Shown: one piece after another, positions 35,984-45,678 of the stretch
Layout of the letters: the number at the start of each line of letters is the position of its first letter
Position numbering within the stretch: position 1 is the stretch's first letter
Assembly: GCA_046351595.1 (NCBI GenBank)
Contig: JAXLYE010000006.1
Location: 372,001-436,000 of the forward strand
Origin: JAXLYE01 sp046351595
GTDB taxonomy: Bacteria > Myxococcota_A > Polyangia > Palsa-1104 > JAEUJZ01
Length of the DNA stretch: 64,000 nucleotides
Reading direction: 5' to 3'
Program-made: the position numbers and the translations under genes
Notes under the pieces: model-generated
What the model was told of the DNA's origin: nothing
The model's database searches: none
The model's input: the letters and a program-made list of their open reading frames with translations, nothing else

Positions 35984-38785
35984 ATGCCGCCGACAGCCGC
36001 CACGGTGCTCCACCTGGAAGACAGCACGCTGGACGCCGAGCTGGTACACGACCGGCTGGAGCGGGCCGGCCTCGACCTGTCCATCGAGCTTGTGAGCAAC
36101 CAGAAGGACTTTGTCGCGCGGCTCAAGGCGCGGCGCTATGACCTCATCCTGTCCGACTACCAGGTCCCGACCTTCGAGGGCCTGGCGGCGCTGGAGCTGT
36201 CGCGCGAGCACCAGCCGGACACGCCGTTCATCTTCGTCTCGGGCGCGATGGGCGAGGAGTTCGCGGTCGAGACGCTGAAGCGCGGCGCCACGGACTACGT
36301 CCTCAAGAATCGGCTGACGCGGCTGCCGGCGGCGATCGAGCGCGCGCTCGCCGAGACGCGCGAGCGCACGGGACGGAAGCGCGCCGAGGAGCGGGCCGCC
36401 GCCATTTTGGAGAGCATGACCGAGGCGTTCATCGTGCTCGATCCGGAGTGGCGCTTCACCTATGTGAACGCCGCGTTCGAGCAGATGGCCAGCGCCCGAC
36501 GCAGCGACGTCTTGGGCCAGGTATTCTGGGACGCGTACCCGGGCATGGTCGGCAGCCCGCTCGCGGTCGCGCTCCGCCGCGCCCTGTCCGAGAAGGTGAC
36601 GTGCGAGCTGGAGTGCTTCTACGATCCGTGCGCCCGCTGGTTCGTGATCAAGGCCTACCCGGCCGACAGCGGCGGCGTCTGCGTGCAGGCGCAGGACATC
36701 ACCGAGGCGCGGCGGGCGGCCGAGGTGGCGCGCGCGAGCGAGGAGCGGCTCAAGCTCGCGCTCAAGGCCGGCCGCATGGGCACCTGGGATCTCGATGTGG
36801 CGACGGGCCGCATGGTGTGCTCGGACACCTGCAAGGCGAACTACGGGCGCGGGCCCAAAGAGCCGTTCACCTACGAGGACCTCGCCGCTTCGGTGCACCC
36901 GGACGATCGCGCGCGCTGGCAGCAGACCGTCGAGGACGCGATCGCGCGGCGCGTCGACTTCGAGATCGAGTACCGCGTGCGCTGGCCCGACGGCACGCTG
37001 CGCTGGGTGCAGGTGCGCGGCAACCCGACGTTCGACGCCAGCAGCGACGGCAGCGACGGCGGCGGCCGCGTCACCGCGCTCTCGGGCGTCTCGTTCGACA
37101 TCACCGAGCGCAAGCGCGTCGAGCAGGATCTGGCGCGGCTGCTCGCCGACGAGCGCGGGCACACGGCGCTGCTCGAGCGGGTGGCCAACGCCTCGCGCGC
37201 GGTGAACGCCCTGCTGTCGGCCGACAGCGTCGCGCGCGTCGTGACCGAGGAGGCGCGGGCGCTGCTGCAGGCCCGCCTCGCGGTGACGACGTTCACCCGC
37301 ATCGAGGACGGCATGCAGGAGGTCCGCGCCACCGCCCGCAGCGTCGATGCACCGACGGGAGCCAGGCCGGAGCTGGACGTCGAGCTGGCGACCAGCACCT
37401 CGCGCGACAAGCGGCCGCGCCGGCTCGCGGCGCCCTCGCCGGGCGACGACAAGGAGGACTGCGCGCGGCTGGCGGCGCCGCTGATCGGCCACGGCGGCAA
37501 GGTCCTGGGCGTGGTCCAGCTCGCGGGCAAGGAGGCGCCGCCGGACGCGGACCGCGACCCGGGTTCGGACGGAGCGCCGGCCGGGTTCACCTCGCGCGAC
37601 GAGGCGATCCTGATGCAGCTCGCGGCGGTGGCGGCCGTCGGCATCGAGAACGCGCGCCTGTACGAGCTCTTGCGCGAGCAGGACAAGCGCAAGGACGAGT
37701 TCTTGGCCACGCTGGCGCACGAGCTGCGGAACCCGCTGGCGCCGGTGCGCAACGGGCTGCAGATCTTGAAGCTCGGCGGCCCGCCCGAGCAGCTGCGCCG
37801 CGTCCGCGAGATGATGGAGCGGCAGCTCGGGCACATGGTGCGGCTGATCGACGACCTGATGGACGTCTCGCGCATCACCCGCGGTCGCGTCGAGCTGCGC
37901 AAGGAGCGGGTCAGCCTGCAGGCCGTGATCGACAGCGCGCTGGAGGTCAGCCGCGCGCTGATCGACAGCTCGGGGCACACGCTGACGGTGCAGGTGGCGC
38001 CGGGGCTGTTCCTGGGCGCGGATCCGACGCGCATGGCGCAGGTGATCGCGAACCTGTTGAACAACGCGGCCAAGTACACGCCGCGCGGCGGGCACATCAC
38101 GCTGACCGCCGAGCGCGAGGGCCCGGTGGCGATCCTGCGCGTGCGTGACACCGGCATGGGCATCCCGGCGGAGATGCTGCCGCGGGTGTTCGACATGTTC
38201 ACGCAGGTCGGCCGCACGCTGGAGCGCTCGCAGGGCGGCCTCGGCATCGGGCTGACGCTGGTCCGCCGCCTGGTCGAGATGCACGGCGGCACCGTCGAGG
38301 TCGAGAGCCCGGGCCCGGATCTGGGGACGACGTTCACGGTGCGGCTGCCGCTGGCCGCCGAGGACGAGCACGCGCGGCACGCCCCGGCGGTGAGCGCGGC
38401 GGAGCCGGCGCCGGGGGCCCTGCGCGTGCTCGTGGTCGACGACAACACCGACGGCGCCGAGAGCCTGGCGCTGCTCTTGCGCCTGAGCGGCCACCAGACG
38501 CGCACCGCGCACACCGGGCCCGACGGGCTCGCGGCCGCCCGCGCGTTCCGACCGGACGTCGTCTTCCTGGACATCGGCCTGCCGGGCATGAGCGGCTACG
38601 AGGTGGCGGAGCAGCTGCGCACCGAGTACGGCACCAAGGGCCCGGTGCTGATCGCGCTCACCGGCTGGGGCAGCGAGGGCGATCGGCGGCGCTCGCGCGA
38701 GGTCGGCATCGATCACCACCTGACCAAGCCCGTCGACGCCCAGCGCATCCAGGGGCTGATCGACGGGCTGCTCTCGCTGCGCTAG
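35984..38785 (+). CDS. Hybrid histidine kinase: REC-PAS-PAS-GAF-HK-REC
   Basis: The 933-residue protein starts with a receiver (LHLEDS, acceptor Asp in LILSDYQVPTFEG, Lys in YVLKNRL), then two PAS domains (about 140-245 and 250-380), a GAF domain (about 395-560), HisKA (LATLAHELRNPLAPVRNG), HATPase (NLLNNAAKYTPRGGH, DTGMGIPAE, GLGIGLTLVRRLVEM) and a C-terminal receiver (VVDDNTDG, FLDIGLPGMSGYE, HLTKPVD). It is soluble. The ATG lies 21 bases after the Rcp1-like gene, with GCGAGGGA as ribosome site, so the three genes form a light-signalling operon. The N-terminal receiver could be a second target of the phytochrome. Its core resembles that of the kinase at 27846-30515. Confidence 0.92.
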   Translation: MPPTAATVLHLEDSTLDAELVHDRLERAGLDLSIELVSNQKDFVARLKARRYDLILSDYQVPTFEGLAALELSREHQPDTPFIFVSGAMGEEFAVETLKRGATDYVLKNRLTRLPAAIERALAETRERTGRKRAEERAAAILESMTEAFIVLDPEWRFTYVNAAFEQMASARRSDVLGQVFWDAYPGMVGSPLAVALRRALSEKVTCELECFYDPCARWFVIKAYPADSGGVCVQAQDITEARRAAEVARASEERLKLALKAGRMGTWDLDVATGRMVCSDTCKANYGRGPKEPFTYEDLAASVHPDDRARWQQTVEDAIARRVDFEIEYRVRWPDGTLRWVQVRGNPTFDASSDGSDGGGRVTALSGVSFDITERKRVEQDLARLLADERGHTALLERVANASRAVNALLSADSVARVVTEEARALLQARLAVTTFTRIEDGMQEVRATARSVDAPTGARPELDVELATSTSRDKRPRRLAAPSPGDDKEDCARLAAPLIGHGGKVLGVVQLAGKEAPPDADRDPGSDGAPAGFTSRDEAILMQLAAVAAVGIENARLYELLREQDKRKDEFLATLAHELRNPLAPVRNGLQILKLGGPPEQLRRVREMMERQLGHMVRLIDDLMDVSRITRGRVELRKERVSLQAVIDSALEVSRALIDSSGHTLTVQVAPGLFLGADPTRMAQVIANLLNNAAKYTPRGGHITLTAEREGPVAILRVRDTGMGIPAEMLPRVFDMFTQVGRTLERSQGGLGIGLTLVRRLVEMHGGTVEVESPGPDLGTTFTVRLPLAAEDEHARHAPAVSAAEPAPGALRVLVVDDNTDGAESLALLLRLSGHQTRTAHTGPDGLAAARAFRPDVVFLDIGLPGMSGYEVAEQLRTEYGTKGPVLIALTGWGSEGDRRRSREVGIDHHLTKPVDAQRIQGLIDGLLSLR

Positions 38786-38819
38786 CGATACGCGCGCGCC
38801 GCGGGTCTGGCGCGGCGGG

Positions 38820-41800
38820 CTACGGCGGCGGCAGGCTCTCGGTGCCGTTGGCCTCGGGCGCGGTCTCGAGCGAGCCCCGCGCCTGCAGCGCGCGCAGCAG
38901 CAGCTGGTACATCACCGGCAGCACGATCAGCGTGAGCAGCGCCGCCGACAGCGTGCCGCCGACGATGACGACCGCGATCGGGCGCTGCGTCTCGGAGCCG
39001 ATGGCGCGCGAGAACGCCGCCGGGATCAGGCCGAGCGCCGCCAGCGCCGCCGTCATCAAGACCGCGCGCAGCCGGCTCTGCGCGCCCTCGACCACCGCGC
39101 TCTCGAGCGGCTGCCCGGCGCGCCGCCGCTCTTCGATCGCGGACACCACCAGCACGCCGTTCAGAGACGCCTGTCCGACGAGCGCGATGAAGCCGACCGC
39201 GGCCGCGATCGAGACCGGCATGCCCACCAGCCACAGCCCGATCGCGCCGCCGACCAGCGCGAACGGCACGTTGAGCAGGACCAACAGCGCCAGCGCGATC
39301 GAGTCGAACGCCTTGAACAACAGCGCCAGCGTCACCAGCAGCGCCACCGGCACCACCAGCCGCAGCCGCTGCATCGAGCGCTCCTTGGACTCGAACTCGC
39401 CGCCCCAGTCCATCGTCATGCCCGGCTTGAGCGGCACCTTGCTGCGCACGGCGGCCTGCGCCTCCTGCACGAACGTGCCCAGGTCGCGCCCGCGCACGTT
39501 CATGCGCAGGCCGACGTAGCGCCGCCCGTTCTCGCGGTTCAGCGTCGCGCGCCCGTAGTCCACGTGCAGCGACGCGACCGCGGACAGCGGGATGAGCGCG
39601 CCCGCCTTGGTCGGCATGCGCAGCGCCGCGATCTTCTCGATGGTGTCGCGCGCGGCCTCGGGCAGGCGCAGCACGACGTCGAAGTTGCGCTCTCCCTCCC
39701 ACAGCGTGCCGACCGGGCTGCCGCCGATGGCGACGGTGATGAAGTGCTGCACGTCCGCCATGGTCAGCCCGAAGCGCCCGAGCAGGTCGCGGCGCGGCAC
39801 GATCTGCAGCTGCGGCACCTCCGCGCTCTTCACGATCGCCAGATCCGCGACGCCGCGCACCTGCGCGATCGCGGCCTTGGCACCCTCGGCGGTCGCCTGC
39901 AGCTCCTTGAGGTCGTTGTAGAAGATCTTGAGCGCGATCTGGCCCATCTGGCCGTAGATGTTCTCGTTGACGTTGTCGCGGATGGGCTGCGAGAAGTTCA
40001 CGTCCAGCCCCGGCACCACCGCCAGCGCGCGCTTGAGCTGCTCGACGAACGCCGACAGGTTCGGCGTCTCCTTGGGCCAGCTGTCCATCGGCCGCAGCTT
40101 GACGAAGAACTCGAGGTTGCCGGGCAGCGACGCGTCGGTGCCGTCCTCGGGCCGACCGAGCTGCGAGGACAGCGACTCGACCTGCGGGAACAGCCCGAGC
40201 AGCTCGGTCAGCTTCGGCACGACGCGCCGCCCCTCGTCGAGCGAGGCGTTCTGCGGCAGCGTGAACGTCAGGTACAGCGCGCCCTCGTTGATCTCGGGCA
40301 AAAACTCGCTGCCGCGCGTCGCCAGGATCTGCACTGCCAACAGCAGCGCCAGCACCGCCGCGCCGACCACCGCATACGGCCGCCGCAGCGCCGCGGCCAG
40401 CGACGGCCGATACAGCTTCTCGGCGACCGTCAGCAGCGGCGACTCGCGGTGCTTGACCTTGCGCCCGTACGCCAGCGTCGCCAGCACCGGCACCAGCGTC
40501 ACCGAGAACAAGAGGCTGCCGAGCAGCGCCGCCACCACCGTGTGCGCCATCGGCGCGAAGATGCGCCCCTCGACGCGCTGCAACAGGAAGATCGGCAGGT
40601 ACGCCGCGCTGATGATCAGCAGCGAGAAGATCGTCGGCCGCGCCACCTGCGACACCGCCCAGCCGATGCGCCCGCGCGGCTCGCTCGGCGCGCCCGGCGG
40701 CGGGTGCGACAGCGTCGTCACGATGTGCTCGATGATCACCACCGCGCCGTCGACGATGACGCCGAAGTCGACCGCACCCATCGACAGCAGGTTCGCCGAC
40801 ATGCCGCGGCTGTACAGGTAGATGAACGCCGCGCACAGCGACAGCGGGATCGTCGTCGCCACGATCAGCGCCGCCTTGATGTCCAAAAGGAACGCGAACA
40901 GCACCAGCAGCACCAGCACCGCGCCCTCGGCCAGGTTCCTGCCGACGGTGGCCAGGGTCTTTCCGATCAGCTCCGTGCGGTCGTAGAAGGGCCACACCTG
41001 CACGTCCTTGGGCAGGTAGCGGGCGTTGATGTCCTCGATCTTTCCGCGCACGCGCCCCAGCACCACCGACGGGTTCTCGCCGCGCCGCATGAGCACGATG
41101 CCCTCGACCGCGTCGAAGTCGCGGCCGCGGCTGTAGATGCCCTGGCGCGGCGTCCAGCCCTCCTTCACCGACGCCACGTCCGACACCAGGATCGGCGTGC
41201 CGCCGCGCGTCGCCACCGCCACCTTGCCGATGTCCGGGGGGCTCGAGAACAGGCCCTGGCTGCGGACGATCAGCTGCTCGGCGCCGCGCACCAGCACGCC
41301 GCCCGAGGCGTTCTGCGAGGCGCCCTCGATCGCGTCCTCGAGCTCGCGCAGCGTCAGCCCCTTGGCCGCCAGCAGCACCGGATCTGGGCGGACTTGGATC
41401 TCGCGCACCAGGCCGCCGTAGCTCACCACGTCGGCGACACCGTCGACCTGCAGGAGGCGCGGTCGCACGACCCAGTCCTGCAAGGTGCGCAGCAGCATCG
41501 GATCGTTGCGCACGCCGCCGCCCTCGCCGTTGGCCATGCGCAGCGAGTAGCGGTAGATCTCGCCGATGGGCGTCGACAGCGATCCGAGCTGCGGCGTCAC
41601 GCCCTGCGGCAGCTCGGCCAGGCGCAGCCGCTCCAGCGTCTGGCTGCGCGCGAACAGGACGTCGACGCCGTCGGCGAAGGTCAGCGTGATGAACGACAGC
41701 CCGAACAGGTTCAGGCTGCGCACCTTGCTCAGCCCGTACGTCCCGTTGACCGCGCGCTCGATGGGGATGGAAACCTGGCGCTCCATCTCTTCGGCGGGCT

Positions 41801-41966
41801 GTCCGGGATACAGCGAGATGATGTTGACCTGCGTGTCCGTCGGGTCCGGGAACGCCTCGATGGTCAGGTCGCGGAAAGCGAGGCTGCCCCAGATCAGGCA
41901 CAGCACCGTCAGCGTCAGGATCGCCATGCGGCTGCGCAGCGCCGCGGCGATGAACGAATCGAACAT
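38820..41966 (-). CDS. Heavy-metal-type RND efflux pump, CzcA-like
   Basis: The 1048-residue protein has the RND layout of twelve membrane helices and two large periplasmic loops. It starts with MFDSFIAAALRSRMAILTLTVL, has FPDPTDTQVNIISLYPG, and shows the heavy-metal signature DFGVIVDGAVVIIEH in helix 4 (about residues 400-414), where Asp, Asp and Glu serve proton transfer in CzcA-type divalent-cation pumps; CusA-type copper/silver pumps differ there. The C-terminal helices end in AVVIVGGTLSAALLTLIVLP. The ATG at 41966 has GGAGGA upstream inside the end of the membrane-fusion gene, three bases after its stop. Divalent metals such as Zn, Co, Cd or Ni are the likely substrates. Confidence 0.9.
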   Translation of the reverse strand: MFDSFIAAALRSRMAILTLTVLCLIWGSLAFRDLTIEAFPDPTDTQVNIISLYPGQPAEEMERQVSIPIERAVNGTYGLSKVRSLNLFGLSFITLTFADGVDVLFARSQTLERLRLAELPQGVTPQLGSLSTPIGEIYRYSLRMANGEGGGVRNDPMLLRTLQDWVVRPRLLQVDGVADVVSYGGLVREIQVRPDPVLLAAKGLTLRELEDAIEGASQNASGGVLVRGAEQLIVRSQGLFSSPPDIGKVAVATRGGTPILVSDVASVKEGWTPRQGIYSRGRDFDAVEGIVLMRRGENPSVVLGRVRGKIEDINARYLPKDVQVWPFYDRTELIGKTLATVGRNLAEGAVLVLLVLFAFLLDIKAALIVATTIPLSLCAAFIYLYSRGMSANLLSMGAVDFGVIVDGAVVIIEHIVTTLSHPPPGAPSEPRGRIGWAVSQVARPTIFSLLIISAAYLPIFLLQRVEGRIFAPMAHTVVAALLGSLLFSVTLVPVLATLAYGRKVKHRESPLLTVAEKLYRPSLAAALRRPYAVVGAAVLALLLAVQILATRGSEFLPEINEGALYLTFTLPQNASLDEGRRVVPKLTELLGLFPQVESLSSQLGRPEDGTDASLPGNLEFFVKLRPMDSWPKETPNLSAFVEQLKRALAVVPGLDVNFSQPIRDNVNENIYGQMGQIALKIFYNDLKELQATAEGAKAAIAQVRGVADLAIVKSAEVPQLQIVPRRDLLGRFGLTMADVQHFITVAIGGSPVGTLWEGERNFDVVLRLPEAARDTIEKIAALRMPTKAGALIPLSAVASLHVDYGRATLNRENGRRYVGLRMNVRGRDLGTFVQEAQAAVRSKVPLKPGMTMDWGGEFESKERSMQRLRLVVPVALLVTLALLFKAFDSIALALLVLLNVPFALVGGAIGLWLVGMPVSIAAAVGFIALVGQASLNGVLVVSAIEERRRAGQPLESAVVEGAQSRLRAVLMTAALAALGLIPAAFSRAIGSETQRPIAVVIVGGTLSAALLTLIVLPVMYQLLLRALQARGSLETAPEANGTESLPPP

Positions 41967-41969
41967 CGC

Positions 41970-43181
41970 CTAGTCCTCCACCGACAGCGCGTTGAGCAGG
42001 AGCAGTGCGCCGCGCGACACCACGCGCTCGCCCGCCGTGAGGCCGCCGCGGATCTCGGTCACGCCGTCGCGCTGACGACCGACCGTGACCTCGGTGCGGC
42101 GGAAGCGGCCGGGCGCGGTCTGCACGAACACCACCGACTGCAGGCCGTCGCTGACCACCGCGTCCGTCGGCACCCGCAGCACCGTCGCCTTGGCCGTGGC
42201 CGCCGGGTAGAAGCGCGCCTCGACGAAGGCGTTGGGCCGCAGCCGCCCGTCCGGGTTCTTGGCGAGGATGCGGATCGGCACGGTCTGCCGCTCGGGATCC
42301 ACGAACTGCGCCAGCGTCTCGATCTGCCCCTCGCCCAGGTCGGTGCCGTCGCCCGGGCTGCGGATGTCGACGGCGTCGCCGAGCTGCAGTCCGCTGACGT
42401 CCTGCTGCGGCACGTCCGCCAGCACCAGCACCTCGTCGAGATCCGCGATGGTGGCGACCGGCTTCTCCTTGCCCGGGCCCACCTGCTGCCCGGGCACGCT
42501 GTCGATCTGGATCACCACGCCCGGCCGCGGCGCCAGCAGCCAGTACAGGTTGTCGCCCTCGGAGGCGATCGCCAGCGACTTCAGTCGCGAGTCCGCGGCG
42601 CGCGCCGACAGCTCGGCATCCCGCAGATCGTTCTGCGCGACCAGAAGGTCATTGGCCGACGCGCCGCGCGCCTCGACCAGGAGCTTCATTCGCTCGGCCA
42701 GCGCGCGCTTGGTCTGGGCGTGCGCCGCGCTCGCCCGCAGCTCGCGCAGCATGCCCGCCAGATCGCCGCTGCGGATCAGCGCCAGGCGCGCACCCGCGGC
42801 CAGGTGCTCACCGAGGCGCACCACCGCGTGATCGATGCGCCCGTCGAGCGGCGCAAAGATCGGCCCGGTCCGCGACTCGACCGCGGCGACACGCGCGGTC
42901 AGCGGCGGCAGCGGCAGCCGCGGTCCGAGCACCGCCTCCGCCGTCTCGAACGGGATCGGCTGCACCGCGCCCGAGGCCAGGACGACCTCCTTCTGCGAGG
43001 CGGTGAACGCGGGCGGCGGCGGCACCGCGTGCGGCCAGCGCAGGAGCAGCGCGCCCGCGGTCAGCAGCGCCGCCGCGATCGCGCCGATCAGCAGGCCCTG
43101 CACGAACGTGCGCGGCCGCGTGCGCGCGGGGTCGGGCGTGCCGGCAGGGGTTGTCTCGTGCGGCAGCATCAGGTCACTCAT
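41970..43181 (-). CDS. RND efflux membrane-fusion protein, CzcB-like
   Basis: The 403-residue periplasmic adaptor has one N-terminal membrane segment (FVQGLLIGAIAAALLTAGALLL), a lipoyl-like region with GPIFAPLDGRIDHAVVRLGEHLAAGARL, a helical hairpin (LRASAAHAQTKRALAERM...), and beta-barrel/membrane-proximal parts (VLVLADVPQQDVSGLQLGD, LRVPTDAVVSDGLQSVVFV). It links the inner-membrane pump to the outer-membrane channel. The ATG at 43181 overlaps the stop of the channel gene by eight bases, so translation is coupled. No His-rich metal-binding extension is seen. Confidence 0.88.
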   Translation of the reverse strand: MSDLMLPHETTPAGTPDPARTRPRTFVQGLLIGAIAAALLTAGALLLRWPHAVPPPPAFTASQKEVVLASGAVQPIPFETAEAVLGPRLPLPPLTARVAAVESRTGPIFAPLDGRIDHAVVRLGEHLAAGARLALIRSGDLAGMLRELRASAAHAQTKRALAERMKLLVEARGASANDLLVAQNDLRDAELSARAADSRLKSLAIASEGDNLYWLLAPRPGVVIQIDSVPGQQVGPGKEKPVATIADLDEVLVLADVPQQDVSGLQLGDAVDIRSPGDGTDLGEGQIETLAQFVDPERQTVPIRILAKNPDGRLRPNAFVEARFYPAATAKATVLRVPTDAVVSDGLQSVVFVQTAPGRFRRTEVTVGRQRDGVTEIRGGLTAGERVVSRGALLLLNALSVED

Positions 43182-44526
43182 GGCCGGGGCTCTCCGCCAG
43201 CAGGTCAACGGTCAGTCGGAACGTGTCTTCCATGATCGCGGCCTCCTGCAGCAGCAGTTCACCGAGCCCGCGCTGCGCCTGGATGACATCGGTCAGCGGC
43301 ACCGCGCGCGCCTCGAACGCGCGCCCGACGTTGCGCAAGATGGCCTGCACCCGCGGCAGGACCTGCTGCTGCAGCGTCGAGAGCCGCTGCCGCCCGACGA
43401 GCAGCGCCTGCCGCAGCGTGAACAGCCGCGCCTCGGCACCGGCCTGCGCCAGCCGTCGCTGCTGCTCCAGGCGGTGCTGCCGCGCGCGCGCCGCCATGGC
43501 CGCAACCTGCCCGTGATCGAACAGCGGCAGCGGGAAGCTCAGGGACACGCTGAAGGAGTTCCGCTGGTTGCCGGAGATGACGAAGCTGTCGTAGGTGTAG
43601 CCGACCCGCAGCGTCGGGTCCGGGATGCTCTGCGCGGTCGCCAGCCGCTCCTCGGCGACCGCTGCCTCGCGCCGCGCCGCCAGCGCCTGCAGATCGCCGC
43701 GCGTCGCGACATCGGCTGGCGCCGGTTCGCCGCGCGCGAGCCACACGTTCAGGAACCTGCGCGCCTCGGCCTCGTCGGGGAAGGAGCCGCAGCGCGCGCC
43801 GATCTGCTCGGCGCACGTGGCCTGCCCGGCCAGCAGATCCGCCTGATCCGCGGCCACCTGCTGCTCCAGCCGCATCAGCTCGATCTCGGCCCGATCCCCG
43901 TCGAGCGGCGGGCCGAAGCCTGTGCGCACGCGCTCGCGCGCGACCGCGAGGGCGCCCCGCGCCTGCGTCACCAGGTGCTGATCCGCGCCCAGCCGCAGCG
44001 TCGCCCCGGCCATGTCGCCCAGGGCGCGCAGCAGGCGCAGCGCCTGCGATCGGATCGCGTAGCGGCGCTGCAGCTCGGCCGCGTGCAGCGAGGCCGCGGC
44101 CTGCCGGATGCGCGGACCGCGCAGCGCCAGCTCGGGGTGCAGGCTCAGACCGACGGTGTAGTTCGGGATGTTCGACAGCGGCGAGGCGAGGTCCGGAGGG
44201 TTGGGCGTGCCGACCGGGATCGTGGCGACCGCTCCGTCGAGGACCGGGTTGTCGAAGAGGCGGCTCTGGCGCAGGTCGGCGGCGCTGAGCTCGACCGCGA
44301 GGTGCTCTTCCTGGAGCACCGGAGCGCGCTCGCGCACCGCGTCCATGAGGGTCGGCAGATCCATGTCCGCGGTGGGCACGAAGACCGCTCCCGGCGACGG
44401 TGGTTCCGTGCGCTCGCCGGCCCCGGCTGCCGCGACCGCCCGCTCAGGAGCCAGCGCGATCCCGATCGTGACGATGAGCAGTCCCAACCAGCGCGAACGC
44501 TTACATACATCCATGACCGGCAACAT
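43174..44526 (-). CDS. TolC-like outer-membrane efflux channel, CzcC-like
   Basis: The 450-residue protein has a signal peptide (LGLLIVTIGIALAPERAVAA), then the two-fold repeated helix/strand pattern of the outer-membrane efflux family: an ALRGPRIRQAAASLHAAELQRR segment, LAVARERVRTGFGPPLDGDRAEIEL, and in the second half LRVGYTYDSFVISGNQRNSFSVSLSFPLPLFDHGQ. It is the first gene of the three-gene efflux operon (channel, adaptor, pump). The ATG at 44526 has GGAG 11 bases upstream; a second ATG at 44514 is possible. No metal-sensing regulator is adjacent, so control is not apparent from the window. Confidence 0.87.
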   Translation of the reverse strand: MLPVMDVCKRSRWLGLLIVTIGIALAPERAVAAAGAGERTEPPSPGAVFVPTADMDLPTLMDAVRERAPVLQEEHLAVELSAADLRQSRLFDNPVLDGAVATIPVGTPNPPDLASPLSNIPNYTVGLSLHPELALRGPRIRQAAASLHAAELQRRYAIRSQALRLLRALGDMAGATLRLGADQHLVTQARGALAVARERVRTGFGPPLDGDRAEIELMRLEQQVAADQADLLAGQATCAEQIGARCGSFPDEAEARRFLNVWLARGEPAPADVATRGDLQALAARREAAVAEERLATAQSIPDPTLRVGYTYDSFVISGNQRNSFSVSLSFPLPLFDHGQVAAMAARARQHRLEQQRRLAQAGAEARLFTLRQALLVGRQRLSTLQQQVLPRVQAILRNVGRAFEARAVPLTDVIQAQRGLGELLLQEAAIMEDTFRLTVDLLAESPGHE

Positions 44527-44627
44527 AGCAGTCTGCTCCGTCCTGGTTTGATTAGATCTTCTTCATCTGTAAAGAGACGTGCGCCGGCTCACTCGGCGTG
44601 GGTACCCGCCTCGATCCCGCCATCAGA

Positions 44628-45620
44628 TTACGGAGTCTGAAGCAGGGACAGGAAGCGCTCCCAGCGGACTCCTTCGCGACCGCCGGAGTACCAGATGAAC
44701 CAGGCCCTGCCGACGAGCAGCGGGTACGGGACGTAGACCGCGGGCAGGTGCCGGCTGTCGAAGCTGTTGTCGCGGTTGTCGCCGAGTACGAACGCCGACT
44801 CCGCGGGCACCTGGAAGGTCCTGCACTCGGGGTGCAGGTCAGCGAGTCCCTGCGGCTTCCCGTTGTGGATCACGGTGTAGCTCCGCTCGCCGATCCATTC
44901 CCGGAATGCGACGCAGGGGATGTGCCGCACCGGCGCCGTCGGATCCAGCGGGTCGGAGTCCTCGTACTGGCAGGAGCCGGCGAGCGGCTCGCGCCGCAGC
45001 GGCTGGTCGTCGAGGCGCACCTCGCTGCCGCAGATCGTGACGCGGTCGCCGGGCAGCCCGATCAGGCGCTTTACGTAGACCGTGTTGGGGTTCTGCGGCG
45101 TCCGGAATGCGTAGACATCCCCGTGCCGCGGCGCCCCGGCGCGCTTGAAGACGAAGAAGCGATCCCCCACCTGCATCGTCGGCATCATCGACCCGGATGG
45201 GTTCGAGTACGACTCCAGTACGTGCTGGCGGAGCGCGCCCGAGCCGGCGCTGAGCATGATGAACAGCGCCAGCCAAAGGGGGCCGGTCTGCCACCACGGC
45301 GGCACCCGATGGCCCGGAGCCAGCCGCGCCACGTCCACCGCACCACCGAGGCGGATCAGCCCCGCGCCGGCGATGCCCGCGACCAGCAGGCCGCGGCGGC
45401 CGGACAAGGCGCCGACGGCGACGAGGCCGACGTACGCCAAAAGGAGGATCAGCGCGCGGCGGAGCCGGCCGAGCGCGAGCTGGCCGCCGCCCGGGATGAC
45501 CAGCGAGACGGCCGCGGCCACCGCGCGGTGCCACCTGGGGACTCCGCTCTGCCGGGCCGCGGGCGCCGCGGACTCCTTGCGCGTGGCGTCGGGCGGAGAG
45601 GAGGTCGGTTCGTTCCGCAT
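44628..45620 (-). CDS. lepB: Signal peptidase I
   Basis: The 330-residue membrane protease has the family boxes: box B with SGSMMPTMQVGD (catalytic Ser144), box D VKRLIGLPGDRV (general base Lys184) and box E GDNRDNSFDSR near 286. It removes signal peptides of exported proteins on the outer face of the inner membrane. The N-terminal 130 residues are unusually long and contain several hydrophobic segments (AVAAAVSLVIPGGGQLAL, ALILLLAYVGLVAVGAL, LWLALFIML), more than the one or two normally seen. This is probably a second signal peptidase in this genome, since myxobacteria often have several. The ATG is at 45620. Confidence 0.9.
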   Translation of the reverse strand: MRNEPTSSPPDATRKESAAPAARQSGVPRWHRAVAAAVSLVIPGGGQLALGRLRRALILLLAYVGLVAVGALSGRRGLLVAGIAGAGLIRLGGAVDVARLAPGHRVPPWWQTGPLWLALFIMLSAGSGALRQHVLESYSNPSGSMMPTMQVGDRFFVFKRAGAPRHGDVYAFRTPQNPNTVYVKRLIGLPGDRVTICGSEVRLDDQPLRREPLAGSCQYEDSDPLDPTAPVRHIPCVAFREWIGERSYTVIHNGKPQGLADLHPECRTFQVPAESAFVLGDNRDNSFDSRHLPAVYVPYPLLVGRAWFIWYSGGREGVRWERFLSLLQTP

Positions 45621-45678
45621 GCGCGCATTATGGCGTGCGCGCCCTGCGACAAAGCGGAATTCGTGGGCTCGATGCGCG

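Noticed and set aside
39564..43235. Plus-strand open frame of about 1,220 residues opposite the efflux operon
   Set aside because: Arg/His/Gln-rich translation with no domain; the minus strand encodes the RND pump and adaptor with overlapping starts and ribosome sites.
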